Of a stretch of DNA of 64,000 bases, positions 54,957-64,000 are shown one piece after another; positions within the stretch are counted from its first letter, which is position 1, and every line of letters begins with the position of its first letter. Source of the DNA: Rutidosis leptorrhynchoides. Lineage: Eukaryota > Streptophyta > Magnoliopsida > Asterales > Asteraceae. Where the stretch lies: NCBI RefSeq assembly GCF_046630445.1, contig NC_092338.1, forward strand, positions 208,905,001 through 208,969,000, in the 5' to 3' direction. Below the pieces are notes generated by a model. It searched no databases. It had not been told where the DNA came from and worked only from the letters and a program-made list of their open reading frames with translations. The position numbers and the translations under genes are program-made.

Positions 54957-55553
54957 ATGTCTACCTCTAGAACAAGTCCCATTGACTCACCTAATAATAA
55001 TGAAGAGTCAAATGTAAATTGGAATGATTCGTGGACTGATTCACAAGTTCCCGAAGAGGAACCGGAAGAAGAGTCGGAACCGGAAGAAGAATCAGAACCG
55101 GATGAAGAAATAGAACCGGTGGGGGAAATAATAAAACGGTTAAGTAAAAGAAAATCCTCAACCAACCGACCAAGGTTAATTATGGTCAATGGTGTTTCCG
55201 CCAAGGAAGCAAAATATTGGGAGGATTACCAATTCTCCGATGAATCGGATTCCGACGAGAATTCCGATGATGTTATAGAAATTACCCCAACTGAATTTAA
55301 AAAGGCAAAAGAAAATAATAAGGGAAAGGGCATAAAAATAGAGAAATCTAATTCCAACCCCGATGAACTTTATATGTATCGTCAACCCCCGAAGTCCTTA
55401 AGTTGTAACAATGACCCGGGAACCTCTAAACCACCAGGTTTTTCTAAACCAATGTGGACAACGACGGCTCGTATTAGGGGAACATCATATATCCCTAGAA
55501 ACTTGGCAAAACGAACCAAAACCGAAGAAGAAGAAACAAGCGAGTCGGAATAA
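54957..55553 (+). CDS. Acidic accessory ORF of family A, intact
   Basis: Intact 198-residue frame from MSTSRTSPIDSPNNNEESNV. Features in order: a Glu-rich repeat region (about 35-60, EEEPEEESEPEEESEPDEE), a basic patch (KRLSKRKSSTNRPRLIMVNG, about 62-81), an Asp/Ser-rich region (SDESDSDENSDDVIEI), a Lys-rich stretch (KKAKENNKGKGIKIEKS) and a C-terminus with PGFSKPMWTTTARIRGTSY ending in a basic-acidic tail. No membrane segment or signal peptide is visible. It is the first ORF after the primer site, and its older copy at 11976 is broken by a stop and a frameshift. Function is unknown; charge pattern suits a chromatin- or RNA-associated disordered protein, but that is a guess. Confidence 0.7.
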   Translation: MSTSRTSPIDSPNNNEESNVNWNDSWTDSQVPEEEPEEESEPEEESEPDEEIEPVGEIIKRLSKRKSSTNRPRLIMVNGVSAKEAKYWEDYQFSDESDSDENSDDVIEITPTEFKKAKENNKGKGIKIEKSNSNPDELYMYRQPPKSLSCNNDPGTSKPPGFSKPMWTTTARIRGTSYIPRNLAKRTKTEEEETSESE

Positions 55554-55691
55554 GATAGTTGTATTCGTGTGGTGTAATATATGTAACATAGTGTGCTTAT
55601 GCTTTATGATATATGTAAAAATTGCTTGTATTAATAAGTATTTTTTTTTATGAATCTAACTCTTGTCTATTTTACAGTATAAAAACACAAA

Positions 55692-55771
55692 ATGGATAGA
55701 CAATCCAATATTTTAAGAGACCTACCCGGAGACATGATTGATGAAATCTTGTCTAGAGTCGGTCAGAATTC
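55692..55771 (+). pseudogene. 5' remnant of F-box-like ORF
   Basis: MDRQSNILRDLPGDMIDEIL followed by SRVGQNS matches the start of the F-box-like ORF at 12730. The sequence then switches within AATTC to RT coding sequence in another frame and stops a few codons on. A splice-acceptor-like TTGTCTATTTTACAG precedes it, as at 12703. Confidence 0.85.
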
Positions 55772-57916
55772 CTCGGTCACATAGTGAACAAAGAAGGTAT
55801 TAAGGTGGATCCGGCAAAGATAGAAACTGTTGAAAAGTGGGAAACCCCGAAAACTCCGAAACACATACGCCTGTTTTTAGGACTAGCTGGTTACTACAGA
55901 AGGTTCATCCAAGACTTTTCCAGAATAGCAAAACCCTTGACTGCATTAACGCATAAAGGGAAGAAATTTGAATGGAATGATGAACAAGAGAAAGCGTTTC
56001 AGTTATTGAAGAAAAAGCTAACTACGGCACCTATATTGTCATTGCCTGAAGGGAATGATGATTTTGTGATTTATTGTGACACATCAAAGCAAGGTCTCGG
56101 TTGTGTATTAATGCAACGAACGAAGGTGATTTCTTATGCCTCTAGACAATTGAAGATTCACGAACAAAATTATATGACACATGATTTGGAATTAGGCGCG
56201 GTTGTTTTTGCATTAAAGACTTGGAGGCACTACTTATATGGGGTCAAAAGTATTATATATACCGACCACAAAAGTCTTCAACACATATTTAATCAGAAAC
56301 AACTGAATATGAGGCAGCGTAGGTGGATTGAATTATTGAATGATTACGACTTTGAGATTCGTTACCACCCGGGGAAGGCAAATGTGGTAGCTGATGCCTT
56401 GAGCAGGAAGGACAGAGAACCCATTCGAGTAAAATCTATGAATATAATGATTCATAATAACCTTACTACTCAAATAAAGGAGGCGCAACAAGGAGTTTTA
56501 AAAGAGGGAAATTTAAAGGATGAAATACCCAAAGGATCGGAGAAGCATCTTAATATTCGGGAAGATGGAACCCGGTATAGGGCTGAAAGGATTTGGGTAC
56601 CAAAATTTGGAGATATGAGAGAAATGGTACTTAGAGAAGCTCATAAAACCAGATACTCAATACATCCTGGAACGGGGAAGATGTACAAGGATCTCAAGAA
56701 ACATTTTTGGTGGCCGGGTATGAAAGTCGATGTTGCTAAATACGTAGGAGAATGTTTGACGTGTTCTAAGGTCAAAGCTGAGCATCAGAAACCATCAGGT
56801 CTACTTCAACAACCCGAAATCCCGGAATGGAAATGGGAAAACATTACCATGGATTTCATCACTAAATTGCCAAGGACTGCAAGTGGTTTTGATACTATTT
56901 GGGTAATAGTTGATCGTCTCACCAAATCAGCACACTTCCTGCCAATAAGAGAAGATGACAAGATGGAGAAGTTAGCACAACTGTATTTGAAGGAAGTCGT
57001 CTCCAGACATGGAATACCAATCTCTATTATCTCTGATAGGGATGGCAGATTTATTTCAAGATTCTGGCAGACATTACAGCAAGCATTAGGAACTCGTCTA
57101 GACATGAGTACTGCCTATCATCCACAAACTGATGGGCAGAGCAAAAGGACGATACAAACGCTTGAAGACATGCTACGAGCATGTGTTATTGATTTCGGAA
57201 ACAGTTGGGATCGACATCTACCGTTAGCAGAATTTTCCTACAACAACAGCTACCATTCAAGCATTGAGATGGCGCCTTTTGAAGCACTTTATGGTAGAAA
57301 GTGCAGGTCTCCAATTTATTGGAGTGAAGTGGGGGATAGACAGATTACTGGTCCGAAGATTATACAAGAAACTACCGAGAAGATCATCCAAATTCAACAA
57401 CGGTTGAAAACCGCCCAAAGTCAACAAAAGAGCTACGCTGACATTAAAAGAAAAGATATAGAATTTGAAATTGGGGAGATGGTCATGCTTAAAGTTGCAC
57501 CTTGGAAAGGCGTTGTTCGATTTGGTAAACGAGGGAAATTAAATCCAAGGTATATTGGACCATTCAAGATTATTGATCGTGTCGGACCAGTAGCTTACCG
57601 ACTTGAGTTACCTCAACAACTCGCGGCTGTACATAACACTTTCCACGTCTCGAATTTGAAGAAATGTTTTGCTAAAGAAGATCTCACTATTCCGTTAGAT
57701 GAAATCCAAATCAACGAAAAACTTCAATTCATCGAAGAACCCGTCGAAATAATGGATCGTGAGGTTAAAAGACTTAAGCAAAACAAGATACCAATTGTTA
57801 AGGTTCGATGGAATGCTCGTAGAGGACCCGAGTTCACCTGGGAGCGTGAAGATCAGATGAAGAAGAAATACCCGCATCTATTTCCAGAAGATTCGTCAAC
57901 ACCTTCAACAGCTTAA
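55772..57916 (+). pseudogene. RT C-terminus, RNase H, integrase and chromodomain (no start, catalytic Glu lost)
   Basis: Open frame of about 710 codons without an ATG at its start. It opens in the RT thumb region ([18 protein letters not shown]), then RNase H with its acidic residues ([43 protein letters not shown]). Integrase: zinc-binding HHCC ([25 protein letters not shown]), catalytic Asp in TMDFITKL and in [12 protein letters not shown]; 36 residues after the second Asp the expected Glu is Lys (DGQSKRTIQ). The chromodomain ([20 protein letters not shown], then KKYPHLF) is complete. In complete copies this is part of the gag-pol polyprotein; here it could be translated only by read-through or fusion. 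The frame is otherwise free of stops, in line with a recent insertion. Confidence 0.92.
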
Positions 57917-57951
57917 AATTTCGGGACGAAATTTATTTAACGGGTAGGTAC
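57916..57951 (+). promoter_or_regulatory. Conserved hairpin and purine tract before 3' LTR
   Basis: The arms AAATTTCG (57916-57923) and CGAAATTT (57927-57934) surround GGA, then TATTTAACGGGTAGGTAC leads to the LTR. The hairpin overlaps the stop codon region of pol. It is kept at 35803 and in family B at 24550, and damaged at 31838. Confidence 0.75.
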
Positions 57952-60900
57952 TGTAGTGACCCGAACTTTTCCATGTTTATATATATTAATTGAGATTGAT
58001 AATTACATGATTAAATGTTTCCAACATGTTAAGCAATCAAACTTGTTAAGACTTGATTAATTGAAATATGTTTCATATAGACAATTGACCACCCAAGTTG
58101 ACCGGTGATTCACGAACGTTAAAACTTGTAAAAACTATACGATGACATATATATGGTTATATATATAGTTAACATGATTTTATTATAATTATGTATCTCA
58201 TTAGGTATTTTAACAATGAGTTATATACATAAAAATGAGACTATTAATTTAAGAAACTCGAAAACGATATATATAACGATTATCGTTATAACAACGTCTT
58301 ACTAGGTACATATGAATCATATTAAGATATTGATACACTTGGTTAATTATGTTAAATGATAATTAAATATATTATTAAGTGTATTAATAATGAAATACAT
58401 ATGTAAAAGTAAGACTACTAACTTAATGATTTCGAAACGAGACATATATGTAACGATTATCGTTGTAACGACATTTAACTGTATATATATCATACTAAGA
58501 TATATTATATATCATAATATCATGATAATATAACAATTTAATATCTCATTTGTTATAATAAACAATGGGTTAACAACATTTAACAAGATCGTTAACCTAA
58601 AGGTTTCAAAACAACATTTACATGTAACGACTAACGATGACTTAACGACTCAGTTAAAATGTATATACATGTAGTGTTTTAATATGTATTCATACAATTT
58701 TTAAAGACTTCAAGACACTTATCAAAATACTTCTACTTAACAAAAATGCTTACAATTACATCCTCGTTCAGTTTCATCAACAATTCTACTCGTATGCACC
58801 CGTATTCGTACTCGTACAATACACAGCTTTTATATGTATGTACTATTGGTATATACACTCCAATGATCAGCTCTTAGCAGCCCATGTGAGTCACCTAACA
58901 CATGTGGGAACCATCATTTGGCAACTAGCATGAAATATCTCATAAAATTACAAAAATATGAGTAATCATTCATGACTTATTTACATGAAAACAAAATTAC
59001 ATATCCTTTATATCTAATCCATACACCAACGACCAAAAACACCTACAAACACTTTTATTCTTCAATTTTCTTCATCTAATTGATCTCTCTCAAGTTCTAT
59101 CTTCAAGTTCTAAGTGTTCTTCATATATTTTACAAGTTCTAGTTACATAAAATCAAGAAATCTTGTAAGGTGATCATCCAACCTCAAGAAATCTTTGTTT
59201 CTTACAGTAGGTTATCATTCTAATACAAGGTAATAATCATATTCAAACTTTGGTTCAATTTCTATAACTATAACAATCTTATTTCAAGTGATGATCTTAC
59301 TTGAACTTGTTTTCGTGTCATGATTCTGCTTCAAGAACTTCGAGCCATTCAAGGATCCATTGAAGCTAGATCTACTTTTCTCTTTTCTAGTAGGTTTATC
59401 CAAGGAACTTAAGGTAGTAATGATGTTCATAACATCATTCGATTCATACATATAAAGCTATCTTATTCGAAGGTTTAAACTTGTAATCACTAGAACATAG
59501 TTTAGTTAATTCTAAACTTGTTCGCAAATAAAAGTTAATCCTTCTAACTTGACTTTTAAAATTAACTACAAACATGTTCTATATCTATATGATATGCTAA
59601 CTTAATGACTTAAAACCTGGAAACACGAAAAACACCGTAAAACCGGATTTACGCCGTCGTAGTAACATCGCGGGCTGTTTTGGGTTAGTTAATTAAAAAC
59701 TATGATAAACTTTGATTTAAAAGTTGTTATTCTGAGAAAATGATTTTTATTATGAACATGAAACTATATCCAAAAATTATGGTTAAACTCAAAGTGAAAG
59801 TATGTTTTCTAAAATGGTCATCTAGACGTCGTTCTTTCGACTGAAATGACTACCTTTACAAAAACGACTTGTAACTTATTTTTCCGAATATAAACCTATA
59901 ATTTTTCTGTTTAGATTCATAAAATAGAGTTCAATATGAAACCATAGCAATTTGATTCACTCAAAACGGATTTAAAATGAAGAAGTTATGGGTAAAACAA
60001 GATTGGATAATTTTTCTCATTTTAGCTACGTGAAAATTGGTAACAAATCTATTCCAACCATAACTTAATCAACTTGTATTGTATATTATGCAATCTTGAG
60101 ATACCATAGACACGTATACAATGTTTTGACCTATCATGTCGACACATCTATATATATTTCGGAACAACCATAGACACTCTATATGTGAATGTTGGAGTTA
60201 GCTATACAGGGTTGAGGTTGATTCCAAAATATATATAGTTTGAGTTGTGATCAATACTGAGATACGTATACACTGGGTCGTGGATTGATTCAAGATAATA
60301 TTTATCGATTTATTTCTGTACATCTAACTGTGGACAACTAGTTGTAGGTTACTAACGAGGACAGCTGACTTAATAAACTTAAAATATCAAAATATATTAA
60401 AAGTGTTGTAAATATATTTTGAACATACTTTGATATATATGTATATATTGTTATAGGTTCGTGAATCAACCAGTGGCCAAGTCTTACTTCCCGACGAAGT
60501 AAAAATCTGTGAAAGTGAGTTATAGTCCCACTTTTAAAATCTAATATTTTTGGGATGAGAATACATGCAGGTTTTATAAATGATTTACAAAATAGACACA
60601 AGTACGTGAAACTACATTCTATGGTTGAATAATCGAAATCGAATATACCCCTTTTTATTAAGTCTGGTAATCTAAGAATTAGGGAACAGACACCCTAATT
60701 GACGCGAATCCTAAAGATAGATCTATCGGGCCCAACAAGCCCCATCCAAAGTATCGGATGCTTTAGTACTTCGAAATTTATATCATATCCGAAGGTTGTC
60801 CCGGAATGATGGGGATATTCTTATATATGCATCTTGTTAATGTCGGTTACCAGGTGTTCACCATATGAATGATTTTTATCTCTATGTATGGGATGTGTAT

Positions 60901-61347
60901 TGAAATATGAAATCTTGTGGTCTATTATTATGATTTGATATATATAGGTTAAACCTATAACTCACCAACATTTTTGTTGACGTTTTAAGCATGTTTATTC
61001 TCAGGTGATTATTAAGAGCTTCCGCTGTCGCATACTTAAATAAGGACGAGATTTGGAGTCCATGCTTGTATGATATTGTGTAAAAACTGCATTCAAGAAA
61101 CTTATTTTGTTGTAACATATTTGTATTGTAAACCATTATGTAATGGTCGTGTGTAAACAGGATATTTTAGATTATCATTATTTGATAATCTACGTAAAGC
61201 TTTTTAAACCTTTATTGATGAAATAAAGGTTATGGTTTGTTTTAAAATGAATGCAGTCTTTGAAAAACGTCTCATATAGAGGTCAAAACCTCGCAACGAA
61301 ATCAATTAATATGGAACGTTTTTAATCAATAAGAACGGGACATTTCA
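57952..61347 (+). repeat. 3' LTR of the young family A element
   Basis: It starts TGTAGTGACCCGAAC and ends GAACGGGACATTTCA, with GATAA after it. Apart from the 35-bp deletion near 59155 it differs from 51323-54745 only at scattered bases. Confidence 0.9.
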
Positions 61348-61352
61348 GATAA

Positions 61353-62379
61353 CACTTACCCCTAGCATCCCCCGTAGTGCACAAACACGGCTAGTACGCA
61401 ACTATCGTACATCGTAAGCAAGCGACCAAAACCACTAACGTCCAAATCGACTAAGGCATCACATGTTCAAATCGTGTGAGTAAAACACGGCTATTACTCA
61501 CAATCATACGCACAAACACGGCTATGTGTATAAATATGGAATGTGGACAACACATGAATAGTACTCCCATTCCGATATGGTTATACGACGATTAACCAAT
61601 AATACAAGAGAATGGTACTTCGGATTTCCCATCGGTGTTCCCAACAACCGTTAGTGTACAACGAAATATAACACTAACCCCCGAGGTGTTCCAAAACGGC
61701 TATGCAACACCATTACCAACGTGTGAGTAAAAATCGGCTATTATTCACCACCATGTGCACAAAATGGCTATGTGCACAATTCATAAGGTCAATTAACATC
61801 ATAAACCTACAAGTAACGGTTCTTTCCGAAAACCGCTCACCATCAATCACAACCAAGAGTGGTTAACTAAGAGCTAATCCTTTCGGATTTCACTCATAAC
61901 CTATCGCTAGTCAAACGCGGTCAACCTAGAGATAACCCCAAATAAACACATACACGTAAGCACCTCGTAGTACACAATAATGGCTATCGTGTAACTACCA
62001 CCCAAAGTATACGATAATGAGGCATCGTACCCTTTCTCAAAGTCCCATTATGCTATTTCCAAAGGTAACCAAACGGCTACCACAATCGAGCCAAGAACCA
62101 CCCATATTGCGCATAGGCACAACAATAATTCCCTAGAGGAGAATCCGGCACGCACATCCCTTAACCGAGGGATCTTACCTTGCTCGTCGAACGCGTAAAT
62201 TATATCCCAATGAGATTTACCACATCACCACCTCGGTGATAATTTAAATCCAAAAACCATAAGTACAATTTATTCCAAATCGTACTTTTACCACAATCGA
62301 CCAATGTAGGTCTCAACACTAGCTTCGAATCCCTACGAGCATCGTCCAAATATCACTACAATAGAACACCTTCGTGCGA
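61353..62379 (-). repeat. LTR-like stretch with hairpin array, family C related
   Basis: It continues the family C element after the insertion. It shares with the LTR at 48753 the strings GAATGGTACTTCG and CGTTAGTGTACAACGAAATA. A purine-tract-like string lies just beyond at 62380-62393. It may be a second, truncated family C LTR; I cannot fix its far end. Confidence 0.45.
61374..62080 (-). repeat. Array of constant-loop, variable-stem hairpins
   Basis: At least eight hairpins share a loop close to AACACGGCTA (plus reading) but have different stems. Clear ones: 61476-61501 stem GTGAGTAA/TTACTCAC; 61507-61532 TACGCACA/TGTGTATA; 61685-61711 GGTGTTCCA/TGCAACACC; 61723-61748 GTGAGTAA/TTATTCAC; 61755-61777 GTGCACA/TGTGCAC; 61967-61998 GTAGTACACAAT/ATCGTGTAACTAC with one bulge; 62010-62029 TACGAT/ATCGTA. 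A perfect stem with another loop lies at 61650-61678 (GTTAGTGT/ACACTAAC, loop with CAACGAAATA), and CGGTT/AACCG at 61817-61835. Confidence 0.8.
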
Positions 62380-62393
62380 GAGTACAAACTCCC
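62380..62393 (-). promoter_or_regulatory. Second polypurine-tract-like string
   Basis: Sense TTCTAAGTGGGGGAG matches the 15 bases at the tract by 50827 (TTCTAAGTGGGGGAG), but it is followed by TTTGTACTCTCGCACG instead of TGTAACATCC. Confidence 0.45.
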
Positions 62394-63272
62394 CCACTTA
62401 GAACTCCGCTCCGTAACCACATCACCGAACAATAGCATCCTGTGGAACGACCACTTATCAACATACACAACCAATATCCTCATTGGTCATAGTCCTCGAA
62501 TTCTCATGGATTCGTTTTCAACAATAAATCCCGACGATAAACACATGCTCACTCTCACGGAAGGAGTGACCACTAATCCAACAACTAATGTGCCATTTGC
62601 ATTATCAAAACCCCTAAAAGAGAGACGAGGTGCACCCATCTTGCATAGTTCCTAATACGCACGTCATCAAACCTTGCTCCAACTTTGAGCATACGAAGGT
62701 TTTTAACCTATTCTTAAACACTTCAAACGAAGAGTTTACCACAAATTTCACAACTTAAACCTTGCAATGCTCCGGTTGCTCTAGCTTGTCAAATTTCCAC
62801 CTAGTCACTCATGTACTTAAGGGTTTCTCCCCGGTACCCTAAGTACAATGTAACCGCAACACCATCGGAGTCGATCACCACGCTAGTAGGTATGAAAGAG
62901 GCACCTAATGTTGCGTCCCGTAGACTCCATTACTAACATTCATCTAGGCCAAACACTTGATCTCAATGGTTCCGTTCACCCGACGAACCTCATAGTTCAT
63001 CAACTTTAACACGAAAGCGAGCATGCTCTAACATTCGAACACCAAAGCCCATTTTCATGGCTTGGTAGAAATGCTTTCCGAAACATTAAGGAATGCTTGG
63101 TTGTACCAAGTCTTACGCCCTTCGCCCGACAACCAAACGTCACTATAGGGTACTTTCAATAGGAACTTCACCCATAACAATAAAACGCGCAACACAACGT
63201 ACTCAACAAAACCGTACACATCGGCACACAATAAATATTCAAAGGACATATTTATTAAAAACGAAAAGTGCC
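62394..63272 (-). other. Non-coding interior between gag and purine tract
   Basis: No frame with protease, RT, RNase H or integrase motifs could be seen on either strand. Base composition is less AT-rich than the neighbouring LTRs. Confidence 0.6.
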
Positions 63273-64000
63273 TTAACGTCCCCTTACGGCATTTGCCGCT
63301 GCCAACTCAAGACAATCCGGCTTGCGATGTCCCTCTTTATGACAATAGTAGCACATTCCGTCATCACTTCTCGGTATCGTGCACTCCCATAGCTTGTGGC
63401 CCCTAACACCACAATTGAAACATCTAGGCGCACGAGAACTCGTAATTCCTTTCTCTACATTTCCCATGCTCACACTTGCAACCTTAGCCTTCTTACTTGG
63501 AGCACCATACGAATCAACCCTTCTCTTACTCGAAGGTTCACCAATTATCGATCGCGAATGCGATTCAAAGCCCCTAGCCACGGTGAATAACTCCGCGAAC
63601 GAGTTCACTTGACCAATGCTAATTTTGTTCCACAAGTCATCATTCAAAGCTCGACAGAAATGTTCCATCAACATACGATCATTCCCAATATACTCCGGGC
63701 AAACACGAGCCTTTGCCATAAAGGTCGTCTTGAGAGTATTCAAATCCATAGAACCTTGTTGCATATTTTGTAACTCATTACTCAAGTCCAACAAATCCGC
63801 TCGAGTCCGGAACTTCTTGAAGAATTACTTCTTAAAATCGTCCCACGATAACCCCTTAAATGCTTCACCGCCAGCAATATCAATCTTACCATCCAACCAC
63901 TCCCTTGCCCTACCCCGCAACAAGCTAGTAGCAAGTCTCGTCCTTTTCTTGGGAGGGCAATCAATAGAACAAAAACACCCTTCGGCAACCGAGATCCATG
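63273..64000 (-). pseudogene. gag of minus-strand family C element (5' end outside window)
   Basis: The sense frame reads CFCSIDCPPKKRTRLATSLL, RGRAREWLDGKIDIAGGEAF, KGLSWDDFKK, then a stop at 63825-63827, then FFKKFRTRADLLDLSNELQN and on to MAKARVCPEYIGNDRMLMEH. This is a typical gag capsid domain. Two CCHC zinc knuckles close it: CFNCGVRGHKLWEC and CYYCHKEGHRKPDC; the frame ends LAAANAVRGR. Gag would package element RNA. No protease-pol frame follows, so the element appears to be gag-only, unless pol was deleted. The internal stop makes this copy inactive. Confidence 0.8.

Larger units (their letters stand above)
51323..61347 (+). mobile_element. Young family A deletion derivative (10.0 kb)
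   Basis: LTRs at 51323-54745 and 57952-61347 are almost identical by eye over 3.4 kb. The duplication GATAA occurs at 51318-51322 and 61348-61352. Inside: primer site, intact acidic ORF, first 80 bp of the F-box-like ORF, then a direct jump into RT C-terminus, RNase H, integrase and chromodomain. Gag, protease and most of RT are absent. It sits in the minus-strand family C element. Confidence 0.92.

Noticed and set aside
56806..57105. Antisense frames of 60-100 codons across integrase and chromodomain (also 174-506, 21043-21261, 57695-57877)
   Set aside because: Shadows of the pol frame on the other strand.
61374..62080. Hairpin array considered as tRNA genes or an integron-like attC array
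   Set aside because: No clover-leaf, anticodon or A/B boxes, no integrase of that type, and the stems lack attC layout; the LTR context explains the location.
63093..63612. Plus-strand frames across the gag region
   Set aside because: Opposite-strand shadows of gag; the minus-strand frame has the zinc knuckles.

Overview
ORGANISM. The window is nuclear DNA of a flowering plant: one spliced host gene in a very AT-rich background made almost wholly of nested Ty3/gypsy LTR retrotransposons of the chromovirus (Tekay/Del-like) kind. LTR ends such as TGTGACGACCCGG and TGTAGTGACCCGAAC with initiator-tRNA-Met type primer sites make a daisy-family (Asteraceae) species my best guess; this is inference, since no marker gene proves it. 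No bacterial gene, tRNA, rRNA or CRISPR array was seen. LAYOUT. LTR families are labelled A (about 3.4 kb, TGTAGTGACCCGAAC...GGGACATTTCA), B (about 3 kb, TGTGACGACCCGG...GGGTCCTTTCA), C (about 2.1 kb, TGTAACATCC...GGATGTTACA), D (ends GGGTTATGACA) and E (a fragment only). 1-3536: D LTR end, integrase plus chromodomain remnant, C LTR. 3537-6972: old B-like LTR on the minus strand with a 600-bp AAT microsatellite. 6973-7829: unassigned. 7830-39695: a C LTR split by a 30.9-kb nest. The outer family A element (8308-39240, duplication TTACA) holds a second A element (15284-35130), which in turn holds a complete family B element (21429-31189, duplication CATGG). 39696-40870: LTR and gag start of a probable Tat-type element, minus strand. 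41168-43801: the only convincing host gene, a four-exon 2-oxoglutarate/Fe(II) dioxygenase on the minus strand with a MITE in intron 3. 44513-48752: stacked LTR fragments E, C and D and a pol scrap. 48753-64000: a minus-strand C element with a gag but no visible pol, interrupted by a young family A deletion derivative (51323-61347, duplication GATAA). HOW THE PARTS WORK TOGETHER. Family A has the order LTR, primer site, acidic ORF, F-box-like ORF, gag-protease-RT-RNaseH-integrase-chromodomain, hairpin, purine tract, LTR. The two ORFs ahead of gag are accessory genes; the second resembles plant F-box proteins of the At2g35280/At1g67623 type and looks captured. Every gag-pol here is broken by stops, deletions or insertions. 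The 51323 copy has nearly identical LTRs although it lacks gag, protease and most RT and has lost the integrase catalytic Glu, so it must have been moved by proteins supplied in trans or damaged after insertion. MOST UNUSUAL SIGNAL. C-type LTRs and an adjoining stretch at 61374-62080 carry arrays of short hairpins in which the loop is constant but the stem sequence changes from unit to unit while pairing is kept. All coordinates come from reading by eye; no alignment, folding or database search was run.
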